From: Adiantum capillus-veneris
Taxonomy: Eukaryota > Streptophyta > Polypodiopsida > Polypodiales > Pteridaceae
Direction: 5' to 3'
Length of the DNA: 64,000 nt
Assembly (NCBI GenBank): GCA_014529385.2
Contig: CM043949.1
Span: 111,846,477 to 111,910,476 of the forward strand
The position numbers and the translations under genes were made by a program. Under the pieces are notes generated by a model that had not been told where the DNA came from, ran no database searches, and saw only the letters and a list, made by a program, of their open reading frames with translations. The first letter of the stretch is position 1; every line of letters begins with the position of its first letter. Below are positions 12,116 to 24,120 of the stretch, piece by piece.

Positions 12116-13738
12116 TGTAACATTTAATGCACTAGTAACTTGTGTATAGCAAAAAATGATAACATAGTGAGCATTCCATTAAGAACAAGTTCTAAATGAG
12201 CATAGAGAGAGTACTTGATTGGAGAAAGAAACATAGCAATTATACCTAGCTAGTTTGTCATAGACAATACTTGAAAAGAGAGAAATAGAACAATTGACAA
12301 TGGTTGAGGACCGGATTTACATGGAGCCGGTCCCCCCTCCAAAAAGGCTTTGTATTATAGCTTCTTCCATCAAAGGAGACTTTTGTAGAATACAATCTTT
12401 GTGTTCCTTGACAAAACCTGTTGGTACAATGAAGATGGAAGCTTCATGCACCAAATTATGCTTGAAAAACACACCTAGTGGGCCTCGCCTCAATCCCAAG
12501 ACCTCACACACCTTCAAAGATGGTGAGAGATAGTAGGGAATGAGGAAATATTGAGAGGAAGGAGACGTATCTTACAAGAAAGAAGTATTCTCCTCACATA
12601 ATCACTCTAATAGCATATCTTAGCTTAGTAATTAGCATGGTAGAGGAGATGAGCATGCCATTGAAGCTTGGCTCTTGGTTGGATTTGCATTCCATAGCCA
12701 AGAGTTGCTGGTGTAGGCCTCTACTTCTCAATGCTTGGAGAAGGAGATGGAGTTCTTGCTCAAAACATGAGTTGTGTATGTCTGTAGTAATAAATGCTTA
12801 GTGTAAAATGCAAACCTCTCTCTCTTCTTGGTCAACCCCTCTTCCCAAAAGCTCTTGCTGGCTTCCCATTGGCTTTTTGAGAGCTTGTCCAATAACAATT
12901 AGGAAGCATAGTTGATAGCCTTTTGACAAGTGTCCCCATTTCCCCTTTTGTGAGAGCTTTAGGTAATTAAAATATTTTATGTAAATTTTCATTGGACCTT
13001 TTAGTCTTCTCGCCAATAGGAATCAAGAAAGCCATTGGGCTGCTGGATGCTCATTGGACCCCCTTGGTAGCATGTCCAATAGTCTTCTCGGGAGCTTAAT
13101 TTCTATTGGTTCTTTTATCAAGCATTTTTAAATGGCTTAGAATTATTTTACTCTAGCCTAATTCTCATTGGTCCACCTCTATGGCCATCCAATAGGATTT
13201 GAGGGGAGATTTGGGGCAACTCGGCTCGGAGCCTGCCATGTGTACATTCTTCCCTTTGTGGAAAGGGAGAGCTTGGGAGTATGTGTGTGTGTTTCTCTCT
13301 CTTCCCCTACCATTATGGCTCGCCCCGTCCTTCCTAGGGAGCTTGGGAGTATGTGTGTGTGTTTCTCTCTCTTCCCCTACCATTATGGCTCGCCCCGTCC
13401 ATCCTAGGGATGTGGGAAGACTTTTTAGTCTTCCCATAACCATCCAATTTTCCCCACTTTTGGCCATTGGTCTTTTTAAGTAATTTTTGAAACTTTCGCC
13501 TATGGAAGTCTTAATGGGGCTGAACCTTAGGTCTTTTAAGCTCCATTGATGCACATTGCTCTTTTGCAGATTTTCCCCCTTTGGATCCCTATTTTCCCTC
13601 CTTTGGATCTCTACTGAGACCGATCTGGCAGCCTTTCCAATAATCTAGCTTTTACTTCCCTAGTACCTCCACATATTAAATGATCAATTTAACATGAGAA
13701 AATCATTTGAAAGAATTAGATATTAGTTTTTTATGACA
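12116..13738 (-). repeat. Gypsy-A 5' LTR (right)
   Basis: About 1623 bp, partner of 3747-5265. It begins TGTAACATTTAATGCAC and ends TTTTTTATGACA on the plus strand. It keeps segments missing from the left copy and holds a private 70-bp tandem duplication. Confidence 0.9.
13269..13408 (+). repeat. 70-bp tandem duplication in Gypsy-A 5' LTR
   Basis: Two head-to-tail copies (13269-13338 and 13339-13408) of a block starting GAGCTTGGGAGTATG and containing CTACCATTATGGCTCGCCCC. They differ at very few bases. The left LTR has one copy, so the duplication happened after insertion. Confidence 0.92.
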
Positions 13739-15404
13739 CTACCATATTTTCTCATGGTTCTTGGATTATCAAGAAGGGAAATTTGGTCATGCTTAAAGGC
13801 CAAAAGTCTGGCTCATTGTACTCACTTTATGTCTCTTCCTTGAAAGATAATTCTATTTGTGTAGCCAAGGCGTCTACAAAGTTGTGGCATAGCCGGCTAG
13901 GACATATGAGTCAAAAGGGAATGAAATTCTTGCAATATATCCCGGTGTTAGATTACTCTAACTTATCTTTATGTGGGCATTGTATCTATGGTAAACAGAC
14001 TAGGTTGACATCAATGCCTTTGGACAAGCAGTTAGGGAGTCGTCTAGATCTCGTTCATAGTGACTTGTGTGGACTTATGCCAGACAAGTCTCTAGGGAGA
14101 GCATTATACTTCCTAATATTTATAGATGGCTCTACTAGAAAGGTGTGCGTTTATCTCTTGAAGCAAAAGAGTGACGTCTTTAGTGTCTTTGAAAAGTTCT
14201 TAGCATTGGTAGAGAACTAATCGGATAGAAAGCTTAAAGCTTTGCATAGTGACAATGAAGGCGAGTACATCTCCTCCGAGTTCAAGGACTTTGCAGTAAA
14301 CAAGGCATTAGAAGACAGTTTACCATGCTTACCCAGCCACCCAAATGGCACCCAAAATTTTAGAAGTTTATATGCAACTCATAGGTGATATTCAAAGAGT
14401 CTAAGATGCATAAAAAGCTAGTGAAAGACATTGAGTATCATAGAGTACCATTTGAGGATGTTGGATGTGCTAGTGATGCACCTTCCACTAGTACACACAC
14501 ATACATGGTGTTGCAGAGAGTGCAAAATCTAGCAGTCAAGCACTTCGGAGATCTACTCCTCGTGCACTTGAGAGTTTTGAGGCAGGTTTGGACTATTTAC
14601 TAGTCATTGACTGCGGTGAACCCACTTGCTACAAAGAAGCCATTCTCATGGATGATAGCGTGAAGTGGAAAGAGGCCATGCCATCTGTGTACAACTTGAT
14701 CTTAGCAAATGAAACTTGGGAATTGACAAAGTTACCTGCAGGTAAAAAGGCATTGCCATGCAAATGGGTGTACAAGAAGAAGTATATCACAAATGATCTC
14801 GAGCCTAAGTATAAGGCTTAATTGGTTGCTAAAGGGTTCAAGCAAATGAAAGGCACAGATTTTCATGAAATCTTTTCTTGAGTAGTCAAGATGACTACAT
14901 TGCATCTTATGCTTGGTCTAGTAGCCGTTGAGGACATGGAATTGGTCCAAATGGATGTGAAGGCAATGTTTCTTCATGGGGATCTTGAAGAGGATGTCTA
15001 CATGAAACAACCAAAAGGTTTTGCGATAAAGCGTGAGAAGCCAACATGGGTAGAACTAAATCAAGAAAGCTTTGTTTGGATTAAAGCAAGGCTCAAGGCA
15101 ATGGTACAGCAAGTTTGATAAGAACATTCAGTCCCAAGGCTACATAAGGAGCCAAAAGGATCACTGCTTGTCACAAAGATATTGAACAATGGTTCCCTCA
15201 TCATTTTGATTTTGTACATCGATATGCTCATAGCCGGGAAGTCAAAAAATGAGATTGCACTTCTCAAGGATGCCTTAAGCAAGCAGTTTTCCACTTTCTT
15301 GGTATGCGTATCAAGAGATGGTATACTTGAACTTTTGTAGGAAGAGTATATTCACAAGGTCTTGCAACATTTTAATATGCAAGGAGGGAAAGCATTGAGT
15401 ACCC
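13739..15404 (+). pseudogene. Copia-1 integrase-RT pseudogene (right half)
   Basis: Continuation of Copia-1 after the Gypsy-A insertion. It starts in the segment joining protease to the GAG_pre-integrase zinc region (LWHSRLGHMSQKGMKFL, then LCGHCIYGKQT), then integrase (DLVHSDLCG, a decayed second Asp box near 14250). After a deletion that loses most of the integrase C-terminal half, RT begins near 14600 (CKWVYKKKY, LVAKGFKQ, MDVKAMFLHGDLEEDVYMKQP, then a broken YIDM in place of YVDD near 15225). It ends at GKALST near 15403. Multiple stops and frameshifts; RNase H is absent. Confidence 0.85.
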
Positions 15405-15654
15405 ACCGCATCACTCCAGGGGGGATTTGTTACCATATACATGTCGTAGTGATGTGTGTGAACACACTAGGACCGCCGGGGCATTTTTTCCCTCTTCAGG
15501 AGGTTTTTTCCCCCCAGCATTGTATATAAGCCCATCACTCTAGGGCTATCTATCTTTCCATTTCACACTAAGTAACACACTCTCTATTGTGTGCCTTGAG
15601 CTTCCTTCGTCTTCTCCAAGCTGTGTGCGTTTCTCTGGAACGCTAATTCCAACA
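15405..15654 (+). mobile_element. PPT and 3' LTR of a Copia-2-family element fused to Copia-1
   Basis: Bases 15428-15654 are a 227-bp LTR (TGTTACCATATACATG to TAATTCCAACA), in the opposite orientation to but the same family as the LTRs at 28530-28756 and 33448-33674. The preceding CCAGGGGGGATT matches the Copia-2 polypurine tract, so this is a true 3' end and not a solo LTR. A TATA box (TATATAAG, 15523-15530) is present. It directly abuts Copia-1 RT coding sequence, a junction between two families. Confidence 0.85.
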
Positions 15655-15699
15655 CCCCTAAATAGATGATATAAATATTAAATGGGCTACTTTTCTTTA

Positions 15700-17369
15700 A
15701 AGAGTTTAACCCAACATTCAATACTAGCTTGGTAAAGAAAATGTCATGGTGGCTGATGCTTTGAGTCAAAGACCCTCTCTTAATAATTTATCAATTGTTA
15801 CGGGTACTTCTTTTGATACCATGCCTGATACTTATGCACAAGATGATGATTTTAAAACCACTTGGTTGCATATGCTTGAAAATTCAATGCACGCCTTTCT
15901 TGAATACACTATAAAAAATATAAAAAACCTTTACTTCAAATAGAAATTGTGTGTCACAAAACCATTTCGTGTTTTTCTCATTGAAGAATTACATAAACTA
16001 CCTTAAACATAGAGGTTTTGTTGCCACTTTTTAAAATTTATGTCGTGATTTCATAGGCCTTCTATGAAAAGTGATGTTAAACAATATGTATCATCTTGTC
16101 TAATTTTCCAAGATTAGACAAGAAATTAGAGTAGCAACATGTAAGAAATTAGCCCTGTTACACCCTCTCCCTATTCCTAAAAGGCCTTGGGAACACATTT
16201 CTATAGACTTTGTTACTGGTTTCCCACTCATTGCTCACAAGCATGATATGATTTGGAATGTTATTGATCCTTTCTCTAAATAAGTATATTTTGTTCCATA
16301 TGAGAAAAGTCTCACTGCACATCAAGCTACACTTCTCTTTTTATAAGCTGTTCTTTTTTTCATTCCATGTAAGAAAACTCTCACTACACATCAAGCTACA
16401 CTTTTCTTTTTATAAGCTGTTTTTTTCTCATCATGGTGTGGCAAAAGTAATATTATCTGATAGAGATTCCAAATCATTTTTTGGACTACAATCTTTGAAA
16501 ACCTTGGCACTACACTTGATTTCACTTTAGCATTCCACCCTGAGTCTAATGGTCAAACAGAAGTGACTAATCACACTATTATTGATTTATTAAAAGCTTA
16601 TGTGTCTTCTCAATCCAAGAAATGGGATGTTACTTGCATACTTTATAGTTTGCTTAAAACAACACCACTCACTCTGTTATAGGTAAATTTCCATTTGAGC
16701 TTGTGTATGGTCATTCTCTTCCTATCCCTGCTTCAAGAGTTTCTAACATTGTGCATGCTGCTGATATTTTCACTACAAATTTTCATGAAATTTATGAAAG
16801 TGTACACTCTTCTATTAAGCATTCACAAGAATTTTACACTAGACATGTTAATAAGCACCATAAAGAACATGAATTTAAAGAAGGAGATTATGTCATGCTT
16901 TGAATTGAAGAGAGAAGAATTAAAAGCATTGATACAAGTGTTTTTGTTAAGATTTCTCCTCATTTTTATGGTCCATTCAATATTTCTGTTGTGATCCAAC
17001 GATGTTTTATTTTGCTTAGAATTACCTTTGCATTGGCACATTCACAATGCATTTCATATTAGTTTACAACAACCCTTTCAAGGACCCCTACCTACACATT
17101 ATATATATATGAGGAACCACCTACACTTATAGATCAAGAAGAGCAACTCATCCCTGACCAAATAGGTTATCCTGAGACCACCACTACACGCACTGACATG
17201 GTATATAATCATTATCTTTTGACTTTTAAAGGCCACCCTAGAGAAGATGCTAAATAAAGGACTTTTTTTTTCGAAACTTCCCAGATCTTCTCCACACATT
17301 TCATCACTCATGGTCCAATTGATTCTCTATTGAGAAACTGAGGACAACAACTATCCCTGGAGGGAGGGA
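15700..17369 (+). pseudogene. Gypsy-C: eroded Ty3/Gypsy RNase H-integrase remnant
   Basis: Plus-strand remains of a pol gene from a Gypsy family distinct from A and B. Readable pieces are ENVMVADALS (end of RNase H, 15735), an integrase entry near 16065, HGVAKVILSDRDS near 16435 (second Asp), ESNGQTEVTNHTIIDLLKAYV near 16540 (Glu region), FELVYGHSLPIP near 16695, and FKEGDYVML near 16880. Many stops and frameshifts intervene. The repeated TTTCATATAAGCTG-like block near 16300-16425 is a short internal duplication. The remnant ends at a purine tract (GGAGGGAGGGA) at 17360-17369. Confidence 0.8.
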
Positions 17370-17802
17370 TGTTACAAGACTAGGCACCCTTCTATTGTAT
17401 ATGGTTAACTACAATTGGGATAGCTGGCATGTAATGGTTAACTACTGTGCTACCTTTTTCTTTTACTAATGGTGAGTTGATGACTTGTAGATCGGAATTC
17501 TAGGAGTTGAAAAGAAGGAGTCTGCAATAAATTATTCACGGCCATTTTACATTTGCACAATGTTTTATATATTTTGTCAATATGCCACTATAGCTACTTT
17601 GTAAATAGGATAGTGAGAACTTACCCTAAGAGGGTCATGCAATAAGTGATATACTCCATGCCGCATAAACTAAAGTGGAACTAAGCGTGAAAGAGAGACC
17701 TCTAATTTTTTGGACCGATAAGCATTATCAAATATTAAATACCCAATTCCATGAGAGGTACAGCGGTGTTTGGGGCTACATTATTTAGTCCATTGATTTG
17801 CA

Positions 17803-17847
<45 letters not shown>

Positions 17848-18350
17848 GCCATGTTATGCTATGCTATGTACTCTCTAATCTTTTCTACATTATCTTCCCC
17901 TCACAATCTTTTACTATCAAGTCTATGATTATGTGTGTGTACGGTGTTAATGTGTATGTGTATGGAGTCATGGTCTAGGTGTGTGTACTTGGGATTTGGG
18001 AGAGATGGTGAGAGGTTTCCAGATAGGTGTACAAGCAAATTGGAATTGTGAAGTAACCATTCTCCTCCTCTACTCCCAACAATCACCCTCATCTACACTG
18101 AATTAGACCATCAAAATTTTCATCGTGTCTGCCCATCTAAGAGAGGCCATGTATTTGTAGTTGGTATGTATTTCCAATGCACCTCATCAAACTTCCCTTT
18201 ACTCTTACTGCCAAGGTCTAGTCTAAATCCAACATTGGGCTACAACCACATGTAGGATATGATCAAATGACCTTTGTAGCTACCAATATGAACCCTCTTG
18301 TACTCTCCCCACTATGTAATTGAGATTGCAGCTCATTGGGATGTAAGAGA
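17370..18350 (+). repeat. Possible Gypsy-C 3' LTR and flank
   Basis: The bases after the purine tract start TGTTACAAGAC, as expected for a 3' LTR, but there is no second copy in the window to set its end. A perfect CT tract of about 20 units lies at 17805-17844. Between about 18100 and 18350 I see nothing recognisable. Confidence 0.4.
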
Positions 18351-18966
18351 TGTTAGGAAATATGACGTAGCTAAGTAGATAATTGAGTAGATTACTTAAT
18401 GGAGAGAGATAATTTTCACACAAGATATTATAGAGTAGAGAGAGAGAGAGTACACATGATATACGTGGTTCACCCAATGTGGACTACATCCATGAGAAAG
18501 CAGCCACTTAATGGCTTTAGCACTTCAAACAAGAAGTAGGTTACAAAGGGATTATACCCTTAATAGAGCTCCCACCTTGCTTCGCTCTCACCACCTCACA
18601 CCCACCTTGTTGCATCAACTTCACACTATAAAGTGTGTGTAGAAATGGCCTCCTTTTATAGGCCAAAAGGGCTGCCCTCTCTCATGAGAGGCAGCCATGT
18701 GGCCACCCATGTCTGGCTGCCCTTGAGAAGACAAGTCCTTCTTTGAAATCGGCCACCGGCCATTGACTTCAGACCACCGACCATCGGCCATTGACTACCG
18801 GCCACCGGTCAACCGGCCAAATGATCGGTCGTTTTTAGACCACTTTTCGGCTGCCGTCCAGCCATAATATTCCGGCGAAGCTCGAGACTGGCCATGAAAA
18901 TTTTGGTTTTCGGGGAGTGATTTTTCTTCACACACGATGGCTTCTCCTCATAATAGGGACCTTACA
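18351..18966 (-). repeat. Unpaired LTR, minus strand
   Basis: On the minus strand this 616-bp segment begins TGTAAGGTCC and ends TTTCCTAACA. It has a TATA box (CCTATAAAAGG, about 18650-18660) and the phrase GTGAACCACGTATATC near its end, typical of plant Copia-type LTRs. No PBS, PPT or matching TSD is visible at its edges (flanks AGAGA and AATAT). A GC-rich degenerate minisatellite built on GGCCACCGGCCATTGAC lies at 18748-18833. Confidence 0.65.
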
Positions 18967-18984
18967 AATATGCGTTTTTAATGC

Positions 18985-20995
18985 AGAAAATTACAAGGGG
19001 TAAATCAGGCTCCATACTTAACAAGAGATGCATAGGCTCATGTATTGATCGCATTGTCTGTGAAGCGCACTACTACTGCTTGCATTTGTTCATTAAGATT
19101 TGCAAAGTAGGCTTGGGATATTTTGGATGGTCTTTATACAAGTTGCAATGAGGCTAAAATTGCATTGCTCCGTAAAGAGCTGGAGTCAGATTATTCCTGA
19201 GAAAGATGAAATGGACACTTTCCTTGCTGGTGTCAAGGATATAAATGAGCAACTTATTTCTACAGCGAAGTCATTTATAATAGTTCCCTTGTACATATTG
19301 CTCTTGATGCTTTGCCAAATTATTACCAAAATTTTTCTAGTACTTGGAGACTTATGACCCAAGGAAATCTTGAAGTTGTCAAGTTTGATGTGTTATGCAC
19401 GTTGTTGTTGCAAGAGTCACTTTCCAAAAAAAAAAAGGCTAAACAATGTGCAATTGAACATGCCTTTATTGCTGCTCAAAGAAAAAGTGGTAACGATAAT
19501 GCAACCACTTCTCATTGTTGTTCTACGATTGGAAATACACCTATTCCCAATGCTTCCGCAGGCAACACTTCGTCTAGAAATTTGGTGAAAAGGGCAAAAA
19601 GAAGATACGTTGCCATTATTGTAAAGCTAATGATCACTTGATCAAACAGTATCCAAAATTAAAGGCAAAAGAGGCTCAGAAGAAAGAGACTGGTTCCACT
19701 ACAAACGCTTATATTGTTGAGTCTTCTGTGAAAGTAGATTACGATTCTAATGTTGATGTAGAATAGGCTTTTAGTGCAGAGTGTGCTTATGATTTTTCTG
19801 TCCGTGATGCATGTATGTCAGTTGACGCAGACGCTCACGTGTGGTACTTTGGCATTGGTGCTACAAAGCACATTACATCTCATCGTGACTTGTTTACCTC
19901 TCTCGAGGATGTTCCTCGAGAGAGGAACATCCTCGAGATGTTCCTCATAAGAATATAGTCACTTGTGCCAACAATGCCTCTTATCCAATTAAGAGAGTTG
20001 AAGATATTGTGATGATTGCTGCAAGTGGTAGTTCTTTCACACTTGCTGATGCATTGTTTTTACCTGGGATCAAGCAGAATCTTTTGTCTGTATTTGCACT
20101 TGCTAGACTCGGTCTTGTAGTCAAGTTTGTGGATGAAAGATGTAAAATACATGATCTCAATTTTGGTGATGAAATTGTTGCAGCTAGCATTTTTTGTCGT
20201 GGGATGTATAAGCTCACTTTGCATGACAAGTGTGGGAAAAAATTTTCAAATGCTATTGTGGATTCAAACGTTGTTTCACATGCAAAACTTTGGCATGCAT
20301 GTTTTGGGCATTTGAATTTTGCTAGTTTGATCCATTTGCAAAAATTTGATATGGTTCCTTCTTTGCGACCTCTTGAAGCACCTATCAAACATGTTTGTGA
20401 CGGTTGTATGTTGGGTAAGATGCAGCGTTCAAAGTTTCCAAAGGATGGTTCACTTAGGGCCACATGCAGGCTGTAGCTTGTGCATAGTGATGTTTGTGGG
20501 TCCATGCAAACTTTGTCCTTGGTCAATTACCTTTACTTTGTGACAATGATTAATTCAAGCATGCATGGGTGTATCTGCTTAAAGAAAAGTTCGAAGTGTT
20601 TATGTACTTCAAACAATATCTCGCTATGGCTGAAAATGTCATGAAATGTACTATGGGCACCCTCCGTTCAGATCGAGGGGGGGAGTATATGTCTCATGAA
20701 CTTAATGCATTACTGGCTAGTCGTGGGATAAAACACCAATGTACAATGCCGTATATACCTTAGCAAAGTGGTGTTATTGAGAGGAAAAATAGGTCATTTA
20801 CGCACATGGCACGATGTATGGTCAAAAGTCAAGCTTTTTTGCATTCGTTTTGGCTTGAAGACAGCATGTGTGCCACTTATGTACTTAACAAGCGTCCCAC
20901 GAAAGCTTTGTAGTCTATGACTCCATATGAAGCATGTCATGATAGAAAGCCTTCTACTGAGCACACGCGTGTTTTTGGTTGTTTGGCATATGGTT
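18985..20995 (+). pseudogene. Copia-5: Copia-2-family gag-integrase remnant
   Basis: Plus-strand fragment related throughout to Copia-2. Pieces in order: gag (ALSVKRTT, AWDILDGLY, NEAKIALLRKELE, DTFLAGVKDINEQLIS), a decayed knuckle region near 19610-19650, protease region (VWYFGIGATKHITSH, where the expected DSGA has become GIGA), ASGSSFTLADALFLPGIKQN, the pre-integrase region to CDGCMLGKMQRSKFPKDGS (open 20009-20476), then integrase (LRSDRGGEYMSHE, HQCTMPYIP stop QSGVIERKNRS). An inverted CTCGAGAGAGGAACATCCTCGAG-type palindrome (described, not quoted in full) sits near 19905-19940. It is truncated at both ends. Confidence 0.85.
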
Positions 20996-21309
20996 CAAGC
21001 CTAACTATCTTATGATGCCCTGTCTCTAGCAAAATGAAGCAAGACAGGCATTACACACACACACACACATAGAGAGAGAGAGAGAGAGAGAGAGGGAGAC
21101 GAGTTGGTGTTCTATGGGCTTCAATCATTTTTTTCGGTTCATTACCCATGTTCATGTGTAATGAGCCACATTCATGGGTCATTACACACTCATAAAATTT
21201 TTTGATCCATTTTTTTATAACGAAAATGTTATCCCAACAAATGTAGTTTTTCAGCTCTAGAAACCTATGTCCAAGTCAATGCTTTTCACTCCAACCTACC
21301 ATGCAACCA
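20996..21309. other. Spacer between convergent Copia-5 and Copia-6
   Basis: No gene. It holds an AC tract followed by an AG tract (about 21050-21095) and an imperfect inverted repeat around 21140-21185 (CATTACCCATG and CATGGGTCATT). Confidence 0.6.
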
Positions 21310-22735
21310 CCCGTACATCTGCCCCCATAGGCTGTACATTTGCCTCATTGGAACTTACATTCAAGTTTCCACCATTACAAAGAGGCAACAATGTCATAAA
21401 TGCCATGTAAGCTTACATTACAATTTTTGGTACATGATAACAAAGGCTAAACAGAATCTTCCACAAATACAACATCTCATGAATCCAAGATACATTTTAT
21501 TTACGAATGGTAGAACATGTAACCTTTGCTTTTAGGAGTGTAATCAACAAAACTGCATTCAATATCCTTATCATCCAATTTTTTGCATTGTGTTTGTGGC
21601 ACCAAAGCATAACCTAAACAACCAAAAACACGCATGTGATCAATAGATGGCTTCTGATTATGCCATGCTTCATAAGAATTCATAGACTGCAAGGCTTTGA
21701 TAGGACACCTATTAATTACATAAGTAGCACACATGATAGCCTCAGGCCAAAAGCAATGTGGTAAATCTTGACTCTTAACCATACATCATGCCATCTTCAT
21801 AAGTGACTTGTTTTTTCTTTCAACAATACCGTTTTGTGGAGGTGTATAAGGTTGCCTCTTGACCATACATCGTGTAATCTACCTAAGCGATCTATTTTTT
21901 ATTTTAGCAACGCCATTTGCAAAGGTATATATGGCATTGTACATTGGTATTTATCCCACAACTAGCCATAAATGGATTAAATTCATGAGAAATAAACTCC
22001 CTCCTCAATCTGATTAGAGGGTGCCCATAATATGTTTAGACACATCCTCAACCATAACTCAAATACGTGAATACTTTAGACTTATCTTTAAGTGGATACA
22101 CCTATACACGCTTGGAGTAATCATCAATGAAAGTCATGAAGTACAAGTAATTACCCAAGGATGGAGTTTGCATAGGCCCACAAAACATCACTATGCAAAA
22201 GTTGCAACCTGTAGCCCTTACGGAACCATCCTTTGAAAACTTTGAGCATTTCATCTTACCCAAAATATAGCCTTTACAAACATTATTAGTAGGTAATTCA
22301 AAAGGCTGCAAACAAGCAAGCATATCAAATTTTTTCACACAGAGGAAACAAGCAAACTTCATATGCTCAGCACAAGTGATCGTATTATTCCCATGAGGCG
22401 CAACCTCAAGAGAGGCAAACACATCATGATGCAAAGTAATGTGCTTTGTAGCACCATTATCAAAGTACCAAATATGTGACTCTGTAGTAACTGACATACA
22501 TGCATCATGGATAGGAGGGTCATGAGTACACTTTGCATCTGCATCAGCATCACAATCTCCATTTCCAAAAGATTTTGCAATAGCTGCACTGGTCATAGAT
22601 CCAGCCTCTTTCTTCTTGGCTTCTTACCTTCAACTCTAGGACATTGCTTTATCGACCAATCATTAGCCTTGCAATGATGGAAATTCATCTTCTTTTTTCC
22701 TCTTTCACCAGAATTCGCAAATGAGTTGCTATTTT
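21310..22735 (-). pseudogene. Copia-6: Copia-2-family fragment, minus strand
   Basis: A second fragment of the Copia-2 family, facing Copia-5. On the minus strand: the knuckle-to-protease region (SFGNGDCDADADAKC), HIWYFDNGATKHI where DSGA has become DNGA, a large deletion to the pre-integrase zinc region (VCKGYILGKMKCSKFSKDGS), integrase start (FCGPMQTPSLGNYLYFMTFIDDYS), a degraded core, then MVKSQDLPHCFWPEAIMCATYV and the post-core region to about 21310. The open frames 22102-22596 and 21501-21782 are its largest pieces. Confidence 0.82.
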
Positions 22736-23304
22736 TAGGCTATTTTTTATCATTTTATGGTCATTTTTAGCCCAAACATATCCCTTTTTGTCCGTAAAAA
22801 ACCGAAACGAGCTAGGAAAAATCCCTAAATTTGTGGAAAAATCCCATTGGGCTAAAATTTCATGTTGAGCCTCATTATTCCACTTGTTAAGCACTTTGGA
22901 CAAGTCTTTTATGCTCGCGCACGAAACCTGCTATTTTTGGCCGAGATTGTCCACATTGAACTTTCTAGGCAAAACGAGCGTGCCACTTCGATACACTTGA
23001 CATATATTTATGTGAAAAAGCATGCCATAGTGCCACATCTAGGGCCTTGCCCGCCTGACAAGGTATGTACACAACTGCAACCGTGGCATCTATTCTTGCA
23101 TATATCACACTATGTACATTATAGAATTCGGTCCCACATAACAAAAGCATTGAGAGTGAGGAAGATATTTTAGTTTTCACATTATGCACTTGCCACGGCA
23201 CGACAGCGGAAGAAATTTGAAGAAAACAAACCTTGCTATTTTCAAAATAGCAAGATTGACTTTTTTTGAAATCGATGCAAGGAGTTCTATATGAATGATA
23301 GATC
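22736..23304. other. Nothing recognised
   Basis: AT-rich sequence with several runs of T and no convincing coding homology on either strand. Confidence 0.5.

Positions 23305-23387
<83 letters not shown>
23305..23387. repeat. (CT)n(AC)n compound microsatellite
   Basis: About 58 bp of CT repeat running into 24 bp of AC repeat. Open frames called through it are artefacts of the repeat. Confidence 0.97.
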
Positions 23388-23388
<1 letters not shown>

Positions 23389-23581
23389 AGCCATGGCATT
23401 GTTGAAGGCGTCTGCATGGAGTGCTGAGGGGGGACGTCGATCGTAGTAGGGAGGTCGTCGGACCTACCATAACTCCAACCTCGTGGACATCGCACGTTGT
23501 CTTGCTATTGTTGTCCTTGCGTTGTTCACGTTTCTTGTAGCCTTCACACACATAAAGAGGCGGTTCACCCTGGCTAGCTCA

Positions 23582-23719
<138 letters not shown>

Positions 23720-24011
23720 GTTGCGGCGCCGCTACGCTCTGCCTCTGCCAGTGTCTGCCACACGTGGGCACTACTCTGTACTAGTCGACTGTTGGGAGTG
23801 ACGGGGACGTAGTTGTCGGATTTTCAAACTGCCATGTCAATGGCTGTTTGATAAGGTTAGAATATTAAACTCTATCCTTATCGTTTGCCCGCCTTCAAAA
23901 TATTTAAATTTAATAAGACTTGCCATTAGGCATGTGACGCGCAATTATTCTCTCACCCATGTCTGTATGGAGAAAGGCCTCAACACCTCTTACATGATAC
24001 CCACCAATCAC

Positions 24012-24120
<109 letters not shown>

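Larger units (their letters stand above)
3747..13738 (-). mobile_element. Gypsy-A: chromovirus-type LTR retrotransposon nested in Copia-1
   Basis: Nearly complete Ty3/Gypsy element on the minus strand. On its own strand the order is 5' LTR (12116-13738), PBS, gag, protease, RT, RNase H, integrase with chromodomain, PPT and 3' LTR (3747-5265). On the plus strand the LTRs run TGTAACATTT to TTATGACA. It splits Copia-1: the left flank ends ...ttacacta and the right flank resumes ctaccat. Intact Copia-4 reads ctacactaca across this point, so the target was likely CACTA, with a 2-bp loss or overlap (CA) at the right junction. All coding parts carry frameshifts or stops. Its LTRs have diverged by indels, so it is older than the Copia insertions farther right. 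Confidence 0.9.

Noticed and set aside
15428-15654. Solo LTR
   Set aside because: A family-specific polypurine tract is retained immediately upstream, so it is the end of a larger element.
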